Shown here: positions 43,234-51,991 of the stretch, piece by piece | Layout of the letters: each line of letters starts with the position of its first letter | Numbering within the stretch: position 1 is the first letter of the stretch | Assembly: GCF_004340205.1 (NCBI RefSeq) | Contig: NZ_SLWB01000001.1 | Span: 434,001-498,000, forward strand | Direction: 5' to 3' | Length of the DNA: 64,000 nucleotides | DNA from: Acetobacteroides hydrogenigenes | Lineage (GTDB): Bacteria; Bacteroidota; Bacteroidia; Bacteroidales; ZOR0009 | Made by a program: the position numbers and the translations under genes | Notes under the pieces: generated by a model | Databases searched by the model: none | What the model saw: only the letters and a program-made list of their open reading frames with translations | What the model was told of the DNA's origin: nothing

Positions 43234-44754
43234 TTAATGTTTGAAATGGCGTACTCCGGTAAATACCATAGCAAGTCCGTTAGCATCACAGTATTCTATA
43301 GAATCGCTATCGCGAACTGAACCACCCGGTTGAATAATCGAAACAATTCCTTCCTTATGTGCTATTTCAACACTATCCGCAAACGGGAAGAATGCATCTG
43401 ATGCAAGTACAGCTCCTTCTAACGAAAAACCAAATGTTTTAGCTTTTTCTACAGCTTGTTTTAGAGCATCAACACGAGAAGTTTGACCAACTCCAGATGC
43501 TAGCAGCTGCCCATCCTTAGCCAACACAATAGCATTCGACTTAGAGTGCTTAACAATTTTATTTGCAAAGATTAAATCGTCAATATCTTTATTCGAAGGC
43601 GCAACACGAGTTACAACCTTTAGGTCCTCCTTTTCTTCAATTGCGGTATCGCGCTGCTGAGCGACTGCCCCATTTAGCAACGAACGATACTGAAGTTTTG
43701 GTAAATCAAACGATTTGGCGACAAGGATTATTCTATTTTTCTTCGATTTTAAAAGGTTAATCGCCTCCGAATCAAAACTTGGAGCAATTATAACCTCAAA
43801 AAAGAGCTTGTTTATTTCGTCAGCACATGCCAATGAAATACCTCTATTTGCAATGAGCACCCCTCCATATGCAGAAACAGGATCGCATGCCAATGCATCC
43901 ACGTAAGCCTTTTCAACGGAATCACGAGTTGCCAATCCACATGCATTATTGTGCTTCAGAATAGCAAAAGTTGGCTCAGAGAACTCGTTAATCAAACCTA
44001 TAGCAGCATCAATATCGAGCATATTATTATACGACACCTCTTTGCCATTAAGCTGCTCGAACATATCAGCAAAACTACCAAAGAAAGCTGCTTTTTGATG
44101 TGGGTTTTCTCCGTAACGAAGTGGTTTTCCCTGCTCTAGGGTCTGCGTAAACACAGGTAAGCCAAACTCACCATTGAAATAAGAGAAAATAGCCGTATCA
44201 TAATGAGAAGACACATTAAAAGCCATAGCAGCAAACTTACGGCGCTGCTCGTAGGTGGTTTCTCCTCCATTCACCAGAATTTCATGCAACTCCTCATATT
44301 GATTACGAGATGCAACTATAACTACATCCTTATGATTTTTAGCAGCAGCACGAATAAGGGAAATACCTCCTATGTCTATTTTCTCAATAATATCCTGATC
44401 GGGAGCTCCAGAAGCAACCGTTTCCTCGAAGGGATAAAGATCTACAATAACAAGATCTACTTCAGGTATTTGATACTCGGCTAATTGTTCAACATCGGTT
44501 GGATTATCACGACGAGCTAAAATTCCGCCAAAAACCTTAGGATGAAGGGTTTTAACCCGTCCCCCTAAAATAGAAGGATAGGTTGTAAGAGATTCTACAG
44601 ATTGTGCTTCAACACCCAACTCTGTAATAAAAGAGAGAGTACCTCCAGTCGAATAGATCTTAACCCCCAGTTTCGACAACTCTGTTACAACTTTGTCAAG
44701 ATTATCCTTATAGTAAACGGAAATGAGAGCGCTTCGGATTTTCTTAGGTTCCAC
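43234..44754 (-). CDS. purH: Bifunctional purine biosynthesis protein PurH
   Basis: Last two steps of IMP synthesis: AICAR formyltransferase and IMP cyclohydrolase. 506 residues from a GTG start at 44754 (MEPKKIRSALISVYYK). The MGS-like cyclohydrolase domain is N-terminal (IYSTGGTLSF), and the transformylase part has KHNNACGLA and GVLIANRGI. The longest ORF (from 44793) begins upstream of the promoter's transcription start and is rejected. It heads the rod operon, joining purine synthesis and cell shape, an order conserved in this phylum. Confidence 0.96.
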   Translation of the reverse strand: MEPKKIRSALISVYYKDNLDKVVTELSKLGVKIYSTGGTLSFITELGVEAQSVESLTTYPSILGGRVKTLHPKVFGGILARRDNPTDVEQLAEYQIPEVDLVIVDLYPFEETVASGAPDQDIIEKIDIGGISLIRAAAKNHKDVVIVASRNQYEELHEILVNGGETTYEQRRKFAAMAFNVSSHYDTAIFSYFNGEFGLPVFTQTLEQGKPLRYGENPHQKAAFFGSFADMFEQLNGKEVSYNNMLDIDAAIGLINEFSEPTFAILKHNNACGLATRDSVEKAYVDALACDPVSAYGGVLIANRGISLACADEINKLFFEVIIAPSFDSEAINLLKSKKNRIILVAKSFDLPKLQYRSLLNGAVAQQRDTAIEEKEDLKVVTRVAPSNKDIDDLIFANKIVKHSKSNAIVLAKDGQLLASGVGQTSRVDALKQAVEKAKTFGFSLEGAVLASDAFFPFADSVEIAHKEGIVSIIQPGGSVRDSDSIEYCDANGLAMVFTGVRHFKH

Positions 44755-44771
44755 GATTATGCTATTTTTTC

Positions 44772-44780
44772 GCAAAGATA
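44772..44780 (-). promoter_or_regulatory. -7 element of the purH-mre operon
   Basis: TATCTTTGC on the minus strand, a perfect TAnnTTTG, 17 bases before the GTG start. It shows that the ATG at 44793 cannot be used from this promoter. Confidence 0.7.
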
Positions 44781-44957
44781 ATGTTCTGAACAATTCTAAA
44801 CGAAATCAGACGAGCTTTTTTCATAATTTTTACCATGTAATTCAAACTTTTATAAGGAAAACAAAACGATTCGAATTATCTAGAATTATGGAGCATACAT
44901 CGTTAATTATTAAAAGTTTTACATTAAATTGGAGGAATAATTCACAACTCATTCTAT

Positions 44958-46229
44958 ATGCTGATCAAATCTATACTAAACAAGCAGTTAAACCTCATAA
45001 AAGAGAGCTTTCTTTTTGCGCTTTCGTCCGTTTCAGTAAATAAGTTACGAACTTTTCTATCTCTTTTCGGGATTACTATTGGAATTTTTGCCATAATTTC
45101 AGTTTACACCGTTATAGATGCCTTGGAGTCAAATGTCAAAAATTCGATAGCATCTCTAGGCGAAAATACGCTCTACATAGATAAGTGGGAATGGATTGGA
45201 GGTATGGATTACCCTTGGTGGGAATACATGAAAAGACCTTTACCTAAACTAGAGGAGGCTAAAAAACTCGAGGAAATGTCTCAAACTGCCGAGGCGGTTG
45301 CCTACTCGGCCAGCCTAACATTCACTGTCAAAAGAGGATCAAAATCAACGAATAAGGCTAGAATTACTGGAGTAACATTCCCGTACAATAAAGTTAGAGC
45401 CTTCGACATCCAAGAGGGTAGATATTTTACCGAACTAGAGACCCGAAATGGGAATGGCTCAGCAATAATAGGAACCAACATAGCAAAAGAACTCTTTGAC
45501 ATCGGTTCTCCGATTGGAGAAACCATAAAGATAGGCTCGTTAAAAGCCACTGTTGTCGGGCTTTTTAAGCGAGAAGGCAAAATGCCAATGAACGACTCTT
45601 CGATTGATGACGAGATCATCGTACCAGCATCGTTTGCCCAAAAATTAGTCAACTTTAAAACCTACGAAGGCGGACTCAACATAATCATAAAGGGAAAACC
45701 AGACGTTAAACTTACAGAACTAAAAGACGAAGTTAGAATGCTGCTCCGGAAGATTCGCAAAACCCCACCGTCCAAGAAAGATGACTTTGCCATAAACGAA
45801 ATGGCTTCGATAACTCAATCAACGGAGGGAATATTCACCACTATAAACCTTGCGGGGATGGTTATTGGAGGACTTTCTATAATTGTAGGAGGATTTGGCA
45901 TTGCCAATATCATGTTTGTTTCGGTTCGCGAACGCACCAACATTATAGGTATACAAAAAGCCCTAGGCGCGAAAAAAGCATTTATTCTCCTCCAGTTTGT
46001 TTATGAATCGGTATTGCTTGCTGTAATTGGAGGAGCCATTGGATTACTAATTGTGTTCTCTGGCACATTTTTCTTCAACAATGCATTTCCCGATTTCCCG
46101 ATAAAACTCACTTTATTCAACATCATAAGAGGACTGCTGATTTCTGGAGTTATAGGATTCTTTTCTGGGCTACTCCCTGCCATCAGAGCGGCAAATCTAG
46201 ACCCCGTAGTTGCAATCAATACAAAATAA
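44958..46229 (+). CDS. MacB-type ABC transporter permease
   Basis: Inner-membrane permease of 423 residues: an N-terminal helix (about 28-50), a large periplasmic MacB_PCD domain (about 55-270), and three helices of the FtsX domain at the C-terminus, with the ERTNIIGIQKALGAKKAFIL motif that couples to the ATPase. The ATPase gene and the membrane-fusion gene are not next to it, so the partner is elsewhere. The family exports lipoproteins, peptides or drugs. The stop codon is part of the palindromic terminator. Confidence 0.9.
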   Translation: MLIKSILNKQLNLIKESFLFALSSVSVNKLRTFLSLFGITIGIFAIISVYTVIDALESNVKNSIASLGENTLYIDKWEWIGGMDYPWWEYMKRPLPKLEEAKKLEEMSQTAEAVAYSASLTFTVKRGSKSTNKARITGVTFPYNKVRAFDIQEGRYFTELETRNGNGSAIIGTNIAKELFDIGSPIGETIKIGSLKATVVGLFKREGKMPMNDSSIDDEIIVPASFAQKLVNFKTYEGGLNIIIKGKPDVKLTELKDEVRMLLRKIRKTPPSKKDDFAINEMASITQSTEGIFTTINLAGMVIGGLSIIVGGFGIANIMFVSVRERTNIIGIQKALGAKKAFILLQFVYESVLLAVIGGAIGLLIVFSGTFFFNNAFPDFPIKLTLFNIIRGLLISGVIGFFSGLLPAIRAANLDPVVAINTK

Positions 46230-46264
46230 GAACAAAGGCTCTAACGTTAGAGCCTTTGTTCTTA
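46227..46264. terminator. Perfect 38-nt palindrome, bidirectional terminator
   Basis: Two 19-nt arms with no loop base (left arm TAAGAACAAAGGCTCTAAC). It contains the stop codon TAA of the permease and lies 21 bases from the ksgA stop on the other strand, so it can end both convergent transcripts. Confidence 0.85.
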
Positions 46265-46284
46265 GTCTATTCTTTTACCATCAA

Positions 46285-47070
46285 TCAACCTTGAGCCAAA
46301 TATTTACCAACGTGATTGGTTAGTTCGACAAATTGAGCAACCGAAAGTTGTTCGGGACGCTCGCTGTACAATGGATGTTCAGGGCTTCCACTTGCCACAA
46401 ATGGTTTTACCGTATTTCGAATTGTTTTACGGCGATGGTTGAAGGTTGCCTTAACAACCTGTTTAAACAACTTCTCATCACAGCCTAACTTGACCACCGA
46501 ATTTCGAGTAAGGCGTATTACCGCGCTTTTAACCTTGGGAGGAGGGTTAAACACATGTTCGTGCACCGTAAAAAGATACTCGATATCGTAGTATGCTTGA
46601 AGAAGAACGCTGAGAATTCCATATGTTTTTGTACCAGGAGGTTCAGCCAAGCGTTCAGCAACTTCCTTTTGCAACATGCACACCACCTCATCAACCTGAT
46701 CTTTATGATCCAGTATCTTAAAGAAGATCTGAGAAGAAATGTTGTAAGGGAAATTTCCTATAACTCCAAACTTTTCAGCAAAAAGTTCCCCAATCTTCAT
46801 CTTAAGGAAATCCCCAAAGATTAAATGCTCTTTCGCAAACTCGGGATGTTTTGCAGTCAAATACTCCACCGATTCTCCATCAACCTCTGCCGCAAAAAGT
46901 TCTATATCATCCCGCTTAATAAGGATATCAGTTAACACCCCCATTCCTGGCCCTATTTCTAGAACCTTTCTATACGATGCAACCTTCAATCCATTAACAA
47001 TCGCTTGTGCAATCCCCAAGTCTGTAAGAAAATGCTGACCTAGGTTCTTTTTTGGACGCACATAGTTCAT
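46285..47070 (-). CDS. ksgA: 16S rRNA (adenine1518/1519-N6)-dimethyltransferase KsgA
   Basis: Dimethylates two adjacent adenines in helix 45 of 16S rRNA, a quality step in small-subunit assembly. 261 residues from MNYVRPKKNLGQHFLTD; an ATG nine codons earlier (47097) is also possible. Motifs: LEIGPGMGVLTDIL (AdoMet site) and NFPYNISSQIFF (catalytic motif IV). Loss of this gene gives kasugamycin resistance. Confidence 0.95.
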   Translation of the reverse strand: MNYVRPKKNLGQHFLTDLGIAQAIVNGLKVASYRKVLEIGPGMGVLTDILIKRDDIELFAAEVDGESVEYLTAKHPEFAKEHLIFGDFLKMKIGELFAEKFGVIGNFPYNISSQIFFKILDHKDQVDEVVCMLQKEVAERLAEPPGTKTYGILSVLLQAYYDIEYLFTVHEHVFNPPPKVKSAVIRLTRNSVVKLGCDEKLFKQVVKATFNHRRKTIRNTVKPFVASGSPEHPLYSERPEQLSVAQFVELTNHVGKYLAQG

Positions 47071-47129
47071 CTGAATTCTTTTACTTAATTTAGGCACAAA
47101 TTACGGCAATTAAAGAACAAGTAGCACAC

Positions 47130-48107
47130 ATGCTCGATAGATTTATAAAAAAAAAGCAGCTTATAGGGACTATTCTTAAAATTGGCATTGCAGCGTTGTG
47201 CATCTACCTTTTGGTAACAAAAATCAGCGCAGCAAACGTAGCAAACGCCCTTATCCAAATACAATACAGTAACCCTCTTGCATTAAGCCTTTTATTTATA
47301 GCTATCATCTTACTTTTAGGCGTAAACCTCTCGCTCGAAACATACAAATGGCACTTGTTTGTTGCCCCTTTTGGAGTTTCGTACTTTAGTGCGTTTAAGC
47401 AAGTTCTTGGGGGTATTGCAGGAGGTATTGTTTCCCCAAATCGAATTGGAGACCCTATCATAAGAAGCTTTTTACTCCCAAAAAAATTTCGCGTACGAGG
47501 TTTACTTCCAGCGACATTCTGCACCTTTTCTCAACTTCTTGCCACCGCAATCTTCGGTTCTATTGCGCTTATTAATATGAGCTGGAAATCTCTTCCAGGG
47601 GTTCCCAAACTGGTCATCACCCAACTAATCCTTGTTTTCTTGGTGGTTGTTCTGATTTGGATTGCCATGCGCTTTTTTGAAAATCGCATTGGGAAGATTC
47701 GATTTTCAAAAGCATTGCTTTCGGTTATCATATCACTGATGCGCTATTTCGTATTCTGCACGGAACTGTGGTTGATATTTTTAGTTTTCTCGCGAGAGGT
47801 GAGATTTGAGTCAATGTTTTTTGCCATAGCCCTAACCTTTCTTGCCAACTCCATAATACCTTCGTTTTCATTCACCGAATTAGGAGTTAGAGCTGCAGGT
47901 GCATCCGTTTTTTTCCCCATGTTTGGTATTGATGCCAGCATTGCCGCAATGGCCACAGTTCTACTTTGGGTGGTAAACATAGCCATACCTTCTTTACCCG
48001 GCATAATGTTGCTCTCTGCACATGGGGTATCGCTAAACGATTTGCGAATTTTTAAAAAAGAAGCTGTTGAGAAAGTAATGCCCAAAGGCGAAGATGATAA
48101 TTTTTAG
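47130..48107 (+). CDS. Lysylphosphatidylglycerol synthase TM-region/UPF0104 family membrane protein
   Basis: Integral membrane protein of 325 residues with about eight helices, the flippase-like domain of MprF without the synthase domain. Signature parts: KQVLGGIAGGIVSPNRIGD, and FSFTELGVRAAGASVFF. These proteins may move lipids or be regulators; substrate unknown. Its TAG stop codon touches the stop codon of the lipid kinase on the other strand without a spacer. Confidence 0.85.
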   Translation: MLDRFIKKKQLIGTILKIGIAALCIYLLVTKISAANVANALIQIQYSNPLALSLLFIAIILLLGVNLSLETYKWHLFVAPFGVSYFSAFKQVLGGIAGGIVSPNRIGDPIIRSFLLPKKFRVRGLLPATFCTFSQLLATAIFGSIALINMSWKSLPGVPKLVITQLILVFLVVVLIWIAMRFFENRIGKIRFSKALLSVIISLMRYFVFCTELWLIFLVFSREVRFESMFFAIALTFLANSIIPSFSFTELGVRAAGASVFFPMFGIDASIAAMATVLLWVVNIAIPSLPGIMLLSAHGVSLNDLRIFKKEAVEKVMPKGEDDNF

Positions 48108-49055
48108 CTACTCCATTTCGTTAAAGCCCTTACCTACAATAACGTTAATTCCTTTAGAAATAACCGATATATCAAAAGGAGAATACCCGACGCTTTCGCC
48201 ATCTACCTCTATTGGAATTTGGGGTAATGAGTGAATTGATATATCGCTTCCCCTATGTGCCGATATCCGCGAATGCTTATGAATATGTCCATTGTAAAGT
48301 ATGGGCATGTTCCATAAAACATTTAGCCCTCCAATTTTACGAATAACAGTAATATCAAGCAAGCCGTCGTTAGCAATCGCATTAGGCAGCTGTATCATTC
48401 CACCCCCATTATACTTACCAACTCCCAACGTTATACTATAAATATCATCAGATATAGAGTTGTCGTCGATACGCATCGCAACTTTTGTAGCCTTATAGGC
48501 AAGCACCGACTTTATCATACTTATGACATACAGCCACTTACTCTTTTTACCAGCATCCTTTAATCGGTTAAAGCCAATGGCGACATAGCCGTCAAACCCT
48601 ATACCAACAGCATTTGCAAAGTAACGTTCGTGATGCACCTTTGACTCATAAAACTTCACAAGACCAACATCCTGAAGAAACGAACGACCGTACTTAATGG
48701 CATCAATGGCATCTGCATATGTCCGAGGAATGCCGTACATTCTTATCCAGTCATTCCCGATACCAAGCGGCATCATAGCAAGCAGCACATCCGTAGTTGC
48801 CACCTCCTTCTGAATAAATATGCCATTAACAATTTCGTTAAGCGTACCATCGCCGCCCACCGAAATAATCTTCCGATAACCATTCCGTATAGCCCTAACC
48901 GTGAGCTCTACAGCATGATACTTTTTTTGAGTAAACACATGGTCGAACTCAACACCAGCATCTGTTAACATCCACGAAATTCGTGGCCAATCAACTACTG
49001 CACGACCTTTACCTGCTTTGGGATTTACGATTGCAAACCATTTGCCATCCGCCAT
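48108..49055 (-). CDS. Diacylglycerol kinase family lipid kinase
   Basis: Soluble or membrane-associated kinase of 315 residues with the DAGKc domain: GKWFAIVNPKAGKG at the N-terminus and the nucleotide loop SVGGDGTLNEIVNGI. Family members phosphorylate diacylglycerol, sphingosine-like bases or undecaprenol-like lipids; Bacteroidota make sphingolipids, so a long-chain base is one possibility (inference). The start is moved from 49085 to 49055 because a perfect -7 element overlaps the first ATG. A second, only moderately similar kinase lies at 53.9 kb. Confidence 0.88.
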   Translation of the reverse strand: MADGKWFAIVNPKAGKGRAVVDWPRISWMLTDAGVEFDHVFTQKKYHAVELTVRAIRNGYRKIISVGGDGTLNEIVNGIFIQKEVATTDVLLAMMPLGIGNDWIRMYGIPRTYADAIDAIKYGRSFLQDVGLVKFYESKVHHERYFANAVGIGFDGYVAIGFNRLKDAGKKSKWLYVISMIKSVLAYKATKVAMRIDDNSISDDIYSITLGVGKYNGGGMIQLPNAIANDGLLDITVIRKIGGLNVLWNMPILYNGHIHKHSRISAHRGSDISIHSLPQIPIEVDGESVGYSPFDISVISKGINVIVGKGFNEME

Positions 49056-49081
49056 TCTCAAATTATCTTTAAACGAACCGA

Positions 49082-49090
49082 ACAAAGTTA
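49082..49090 (-). promoter_or_regulatory. -7 element of the first lipid kinase gene
   Basis: TAACTTTGT on the minus strand, a perfect TAnnTTTG. It covers the ATG at 49085, so translation should begin at 49055; a TTG about 20 bases upstream is a possible -33 element. Confidence 0.6.
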
Positions 49091-49150
49091 AAATAAAAGA
49101 TGAGTTATCAACACAAAATCAACACCCGATTAAAGGGTCGAAAAAAGTAA

Positions 49151-49159
49151 TACCTTTGC
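49151..49159 (+). promoter_or_regulatory. -7 element of the parA-parB operon
   Basis: TACCTTTGC, perfect TAnnTTTG, about 103 bases before parA, giving a long leader in which I see no known riboswitch. Confidence 0.6.
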
Positions 49160-49262
49160 AACCGGAATTCTTGATCGAAAAATAGCAATGCGGATATGGC
49201 ATCACACCTATATTAGAGTTTTATTGCTATAATTGCAGTCAATAATATAAAATTATTAGGGA

Positions 49263-50060
49263 ATGGCTAAAGTTATTGCGTTAGCAAATCAAAAAGGAGG
49301 GGTTGGTAAAACAACCTCTGCGATCAACCTCGCCGCGAGCCTTGCTGTACTTGAGAAGAAGGTCTTGTTGATTGATGCAGATCCTCAGGCAAATGCCACC
49401 TCGGGGAATGGTTTTGACCTACGTACCATTAAGACTAGCATTTACGAGTGCTTAGTTGATGAAGTGGACGCAAAAGACATCATTCTGCACTGCGAGATCA
49501 ACGGGTTGGACCTTATTCCATCTCACATCGACTTAGTTGGAGCTGAGATTGAAATGCTCAACCTCCCTAATAGGGAAAAGATGCTAAAATCTGTCATCGA
49601 AAAGATTCGAGATCAGTACGACTACATCCTTATTGACTGCTCACCATCACTTGGCCTCATAACCGTTAACGCACTAACAGCTGCTGATTCTGTAATAATC
49701 CCCGTTCAGTGCGAATACTTTGCGCTAGAAGGTCTTGGAAAGTTGCTTAATACCATCAAAATAATCCAAAGCAGGCTAAACCCTCAACTAGCAATAGAAG
49801 GATTCCTTTTAACCATGTACGATGCCCGTCTAAGGCTTTCGAATCAAGTTGTTGATGAAGTTAAGAAGCACTTTCAACAAATGGTATTCGATACCATCAT
49901 TCAGCGTAACATTAAGCTAAGCGAGGCGCCAAGCTACGGCAAACCCGTTCTGTTATACGATGCATCTTCTACAGGAACCACCAACTACTTAAATCTTGCA
50001 AAGGAACTTCTTCAGAAGAACGAAGTAGCAACAGAGGCACACGAAAAAGAGAAAGTTTAA
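49263..50060 (+). CDS. parA: Chromosome partitioning ATPase ParA/Soj
   Basis: Deviant Walker ATPase of 265 residues that moves ParB-parS complexes along the nucleoid. Walker A KGGVGKTTSAINLAA near residue 10, with the extra Lys of the family; DADPQANAT; and DCSPSLGLITVNAL. No N-terminal HTH, so it is the chromosomal type. It sits 27 bp before parB. parAB usually lies near the replication origin, but I found no parS in the window. Confidence 0.95.
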   Translation: MAKVIALANQKGGVGKTTSAINLAASLAVLEKKVLLIDADPQANATSGNGFDLRTIKTSIYECLVDEVDAKDIILHCEINGLDLIPSHIDLVGAEIEMLNLPNREKMLKSVIEKIRDQYDYILIDCSPSLGLITVNALTAADSVIIPVQCEYFALEGLGKLLNTIKIIQSRLNPQLAIEGFLLTMYDARLRLSNQVVDEVKKHFQQMVFDTIIQRNIKLSEAPSYGKPVLLYDASSTGTTNYLNLAKELLQKNEVATEAHEKEKV

Positions 50061-50087
50061 AAACACAATATCTACAGGGATAATAGC

Positions 50088-50999
50088 ATGAGCAAGAAAA
50101 TGGCATTAGGCCGAGGTTTAGGAGCACTTATCGAAGAGGCATCAACCACCAACAGTGCACCAACTCCAACGGCTGAAAGCGTTTTACCAAAATCTGAACT
50201 TATTAATGAGATTGAGATCGAAAAAATCGTGCCCAATCCGCTGCAACCACGTACCCATTTCGATGAAGAAGCGCTTGCAGAGTTAGCGGCTTCGATCAGA
50301 GAACTTGGCATTATACAACCCATTACCGTTCGTAAAGTTGAAAACGACCAGTATCAAATTATTAGTGGAGAACGCCGTTTTAGAGCATCAAAACTAGCTG
50401 GCTTAAAAACCATTCCTGCATACGTTCGCACTGCCGACGACCAAGGAATGCTCGAAATGGCACTGGTTGAAAACATTCAGCGCGAAGATCTTGATGCTAT
50501 TGAAGTTGCCATAAGCTACCAACGACTTGTAGATGAGTGCTCGCTTACACAAGAAATGCTTGGCGAGCGCGTTGGAAAAAAACGCAGTACTGTAACAAAC
50601 TACTTACGCCTACTAAAGCTACCAGCCGAACTTCAGCTTGCCATTCGCCGTCGATTACTATCTATGGGGCATGCTCGAGCTCTTGTAAACATTGAAGATC
50701 AAGAGTTACAACTTGACATACTTCGAAAAATAATTGAGGAAGACCTATCGGTTCGTCAGGTAGAACAGCTGGTTAAGAAGCTCGCAGAAGGCAACGAAAA
50801 GGAAGAGAAAAAGGATCAGGACGAAGATATGCCAGAGCCATACTTTAAGCTTGTAGAGCATCTCGAAAAAATGTTCTCTTCGGATATCAATATTAAGAGA
50901 ACGGCTAAAGGTAACGGCAAAATTATAATTGGCTTCAAATCGGACAAGGAAATAAACTCAATCCTTTCCAAATTTGAACAACTCGAAGGTTTGCTTTAA
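50088..50999 (+). CDS. parB: Chromosome partitioning protein ParB
   Basis: Centromere-binding CTPase of 303 residues. N-terminal box ALGRGLGALIEEA, ParB/Srx domain with the CTP motif GERRFRA near residue 100, HTH of the KorB type (LTQEMLGERVGKKRSTVTNYL), and a C-terminal dimer domain. Cotranscribed with parA and the two envelope genes behind it. Confidence 0.95.
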   Translation: MSKKMALGRGLGALIEEASTTNSAPTPTAESVLPKSELINEIEIEKIVPNPLQPRTHFDEEALAELAASIRELGIIQPITVRKVENDQYQIISGERRFRASKLAGLKTIPAYVRTADDQGMLEMALVENIQREDLDAIEVAISYQRLVDECSLTQEMLGERVGKKRSTVTNYLRLLKLPAELQLAIRRRLLSMGHARALVNIEDQELQLDILRKIIEEDLSVRQVEQLVKKLAEGNEKEEKKDQDEDMPEPYFKLVEHLEKMFSSDINIKRTAKGNGKIIIGFKSDKEINSILSKFEQLEGLL

Positions 51000-51016
51000 G
51001 GATTAAAACACGTACA

Positions 51017-51967
51017 TTGAAAAAAAGTGCTTTACTACTTGTTGGCTTTGCTACTTTTTTGCTTCCTCTCGTAGGAGTTTCGCAGAAAAAAGTGAAAGTA
51101 GAACAACGGCAGAAAAAAGATTCGCTATCCCTCGTAAAAGTATGGGGACTTGCAACCTTTTTGCCAGGTTCTGGCCAAGTAATCAACAAGCAGTACTATA
51201 AAATACCAGTATTCTATGGGGGTGTTGCTGCCTTTGGGTATATTGGCTACAAAAGCAACCTGCTTTACCACGAATCCTACAATAGGTATAGAATTGCGCG
51301 GGTAGATCTTTCAAAAGATTTTTCGATTGATGGAAATTTAAATGCTATTCCAGAAAGGGCTCTTTACCTGAATAACCTTGCCGATATAGAGCAGAGCTAC
51401 TCTCGTTTTAAGCAGTTTCGGAATGTTAGCTACATGGCTGCGACAGCCGTATACCTGCTAAGCATTGCTGATGCTGTTGTTAACTATAATGATCATCAGG
51501 AACACTCTCCGCAAAAGGCAACCATTCTTTCGGCTGTTTTCCCAGGGCTGGGGCAAGTTTACAATAAAAAATACTGGAAGGTGCCAATTCTTTACGGAGG
51601 ATTTGCAGCCCTAGGCTATGCTATATCCTTTCAAAGCAAGGAATACCAGCGCTACAAACTGGCCTACAACCAATTTACAGACAGAAAACCAGAAACTGTA
51701 GATGAGTTTGAGGGTAAACGATCGGCAGATGAACTAAAGTCCGCACGCGATTACTACCGAAGAAATCGTGATTATGCAATATTAGGAACTGTTGCTCTTT
51801 ATGCTCTTAACATTATTGATGCACACGTAGATGCCACCTTATACGACTATGAGATAGACGACAACCTATCGCTAAGGGTAGTTCCTACGATCATAAATGA
51901 CAACTACCTATTCGCTCAAAAAGGCAGCCCATTTGCTCCTGGACTGTCAATGTCACTGAATTTTTAA
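51017..51967 (+). CDS. DUF5683 domain protein
   Basis: Membrane protein of 316 residues with a signal peptide (about 1-21, then QKKVKVEQRQ). The DUF5683 pattern appears twice: VWGLATFLPGSGQVINKQYYK-type at about 45-65 and ILSAVFPGLGQVYNKKYWK at about 172-190, each followed by a hydrophobic stretch YGGxAAxGY. So it is an internal duplication. The start is TTG. In Bacteroidota it is placed between parB and a transglycosylase gene; function unknown. Confidence 0.85.
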   Translation: MKKSALLLVGFATFLLPLVGVSQKKVKVEQRQKKDSLSLVKVWGLATFLPGSGQVINKQYYKIPVFYGGVAAFGYIGYKSNLLYHESYNRYRIARVDLSKDFSIDGNLNAIPERALYLNNLADIEQSYSRFKQFRNVSYMAATAVYLLSIADAVVNYNDHQEHSPQKATILSAVFPGLGQVYNKKYWKVPILYGGFAALGYAISFQSKEYQRYKLAYNQFTDRKPETVDEFEGKRSADELKSARDYYRRNRDYAILGTVALYALNIIDAHVDATLYDYEIDDNLSLRVVPTIINDNYLFAQKGSPFAPGLSMSLNF

Positions 51968-51991
51968 TCTAACCCCAAAACAACTTTTCCT

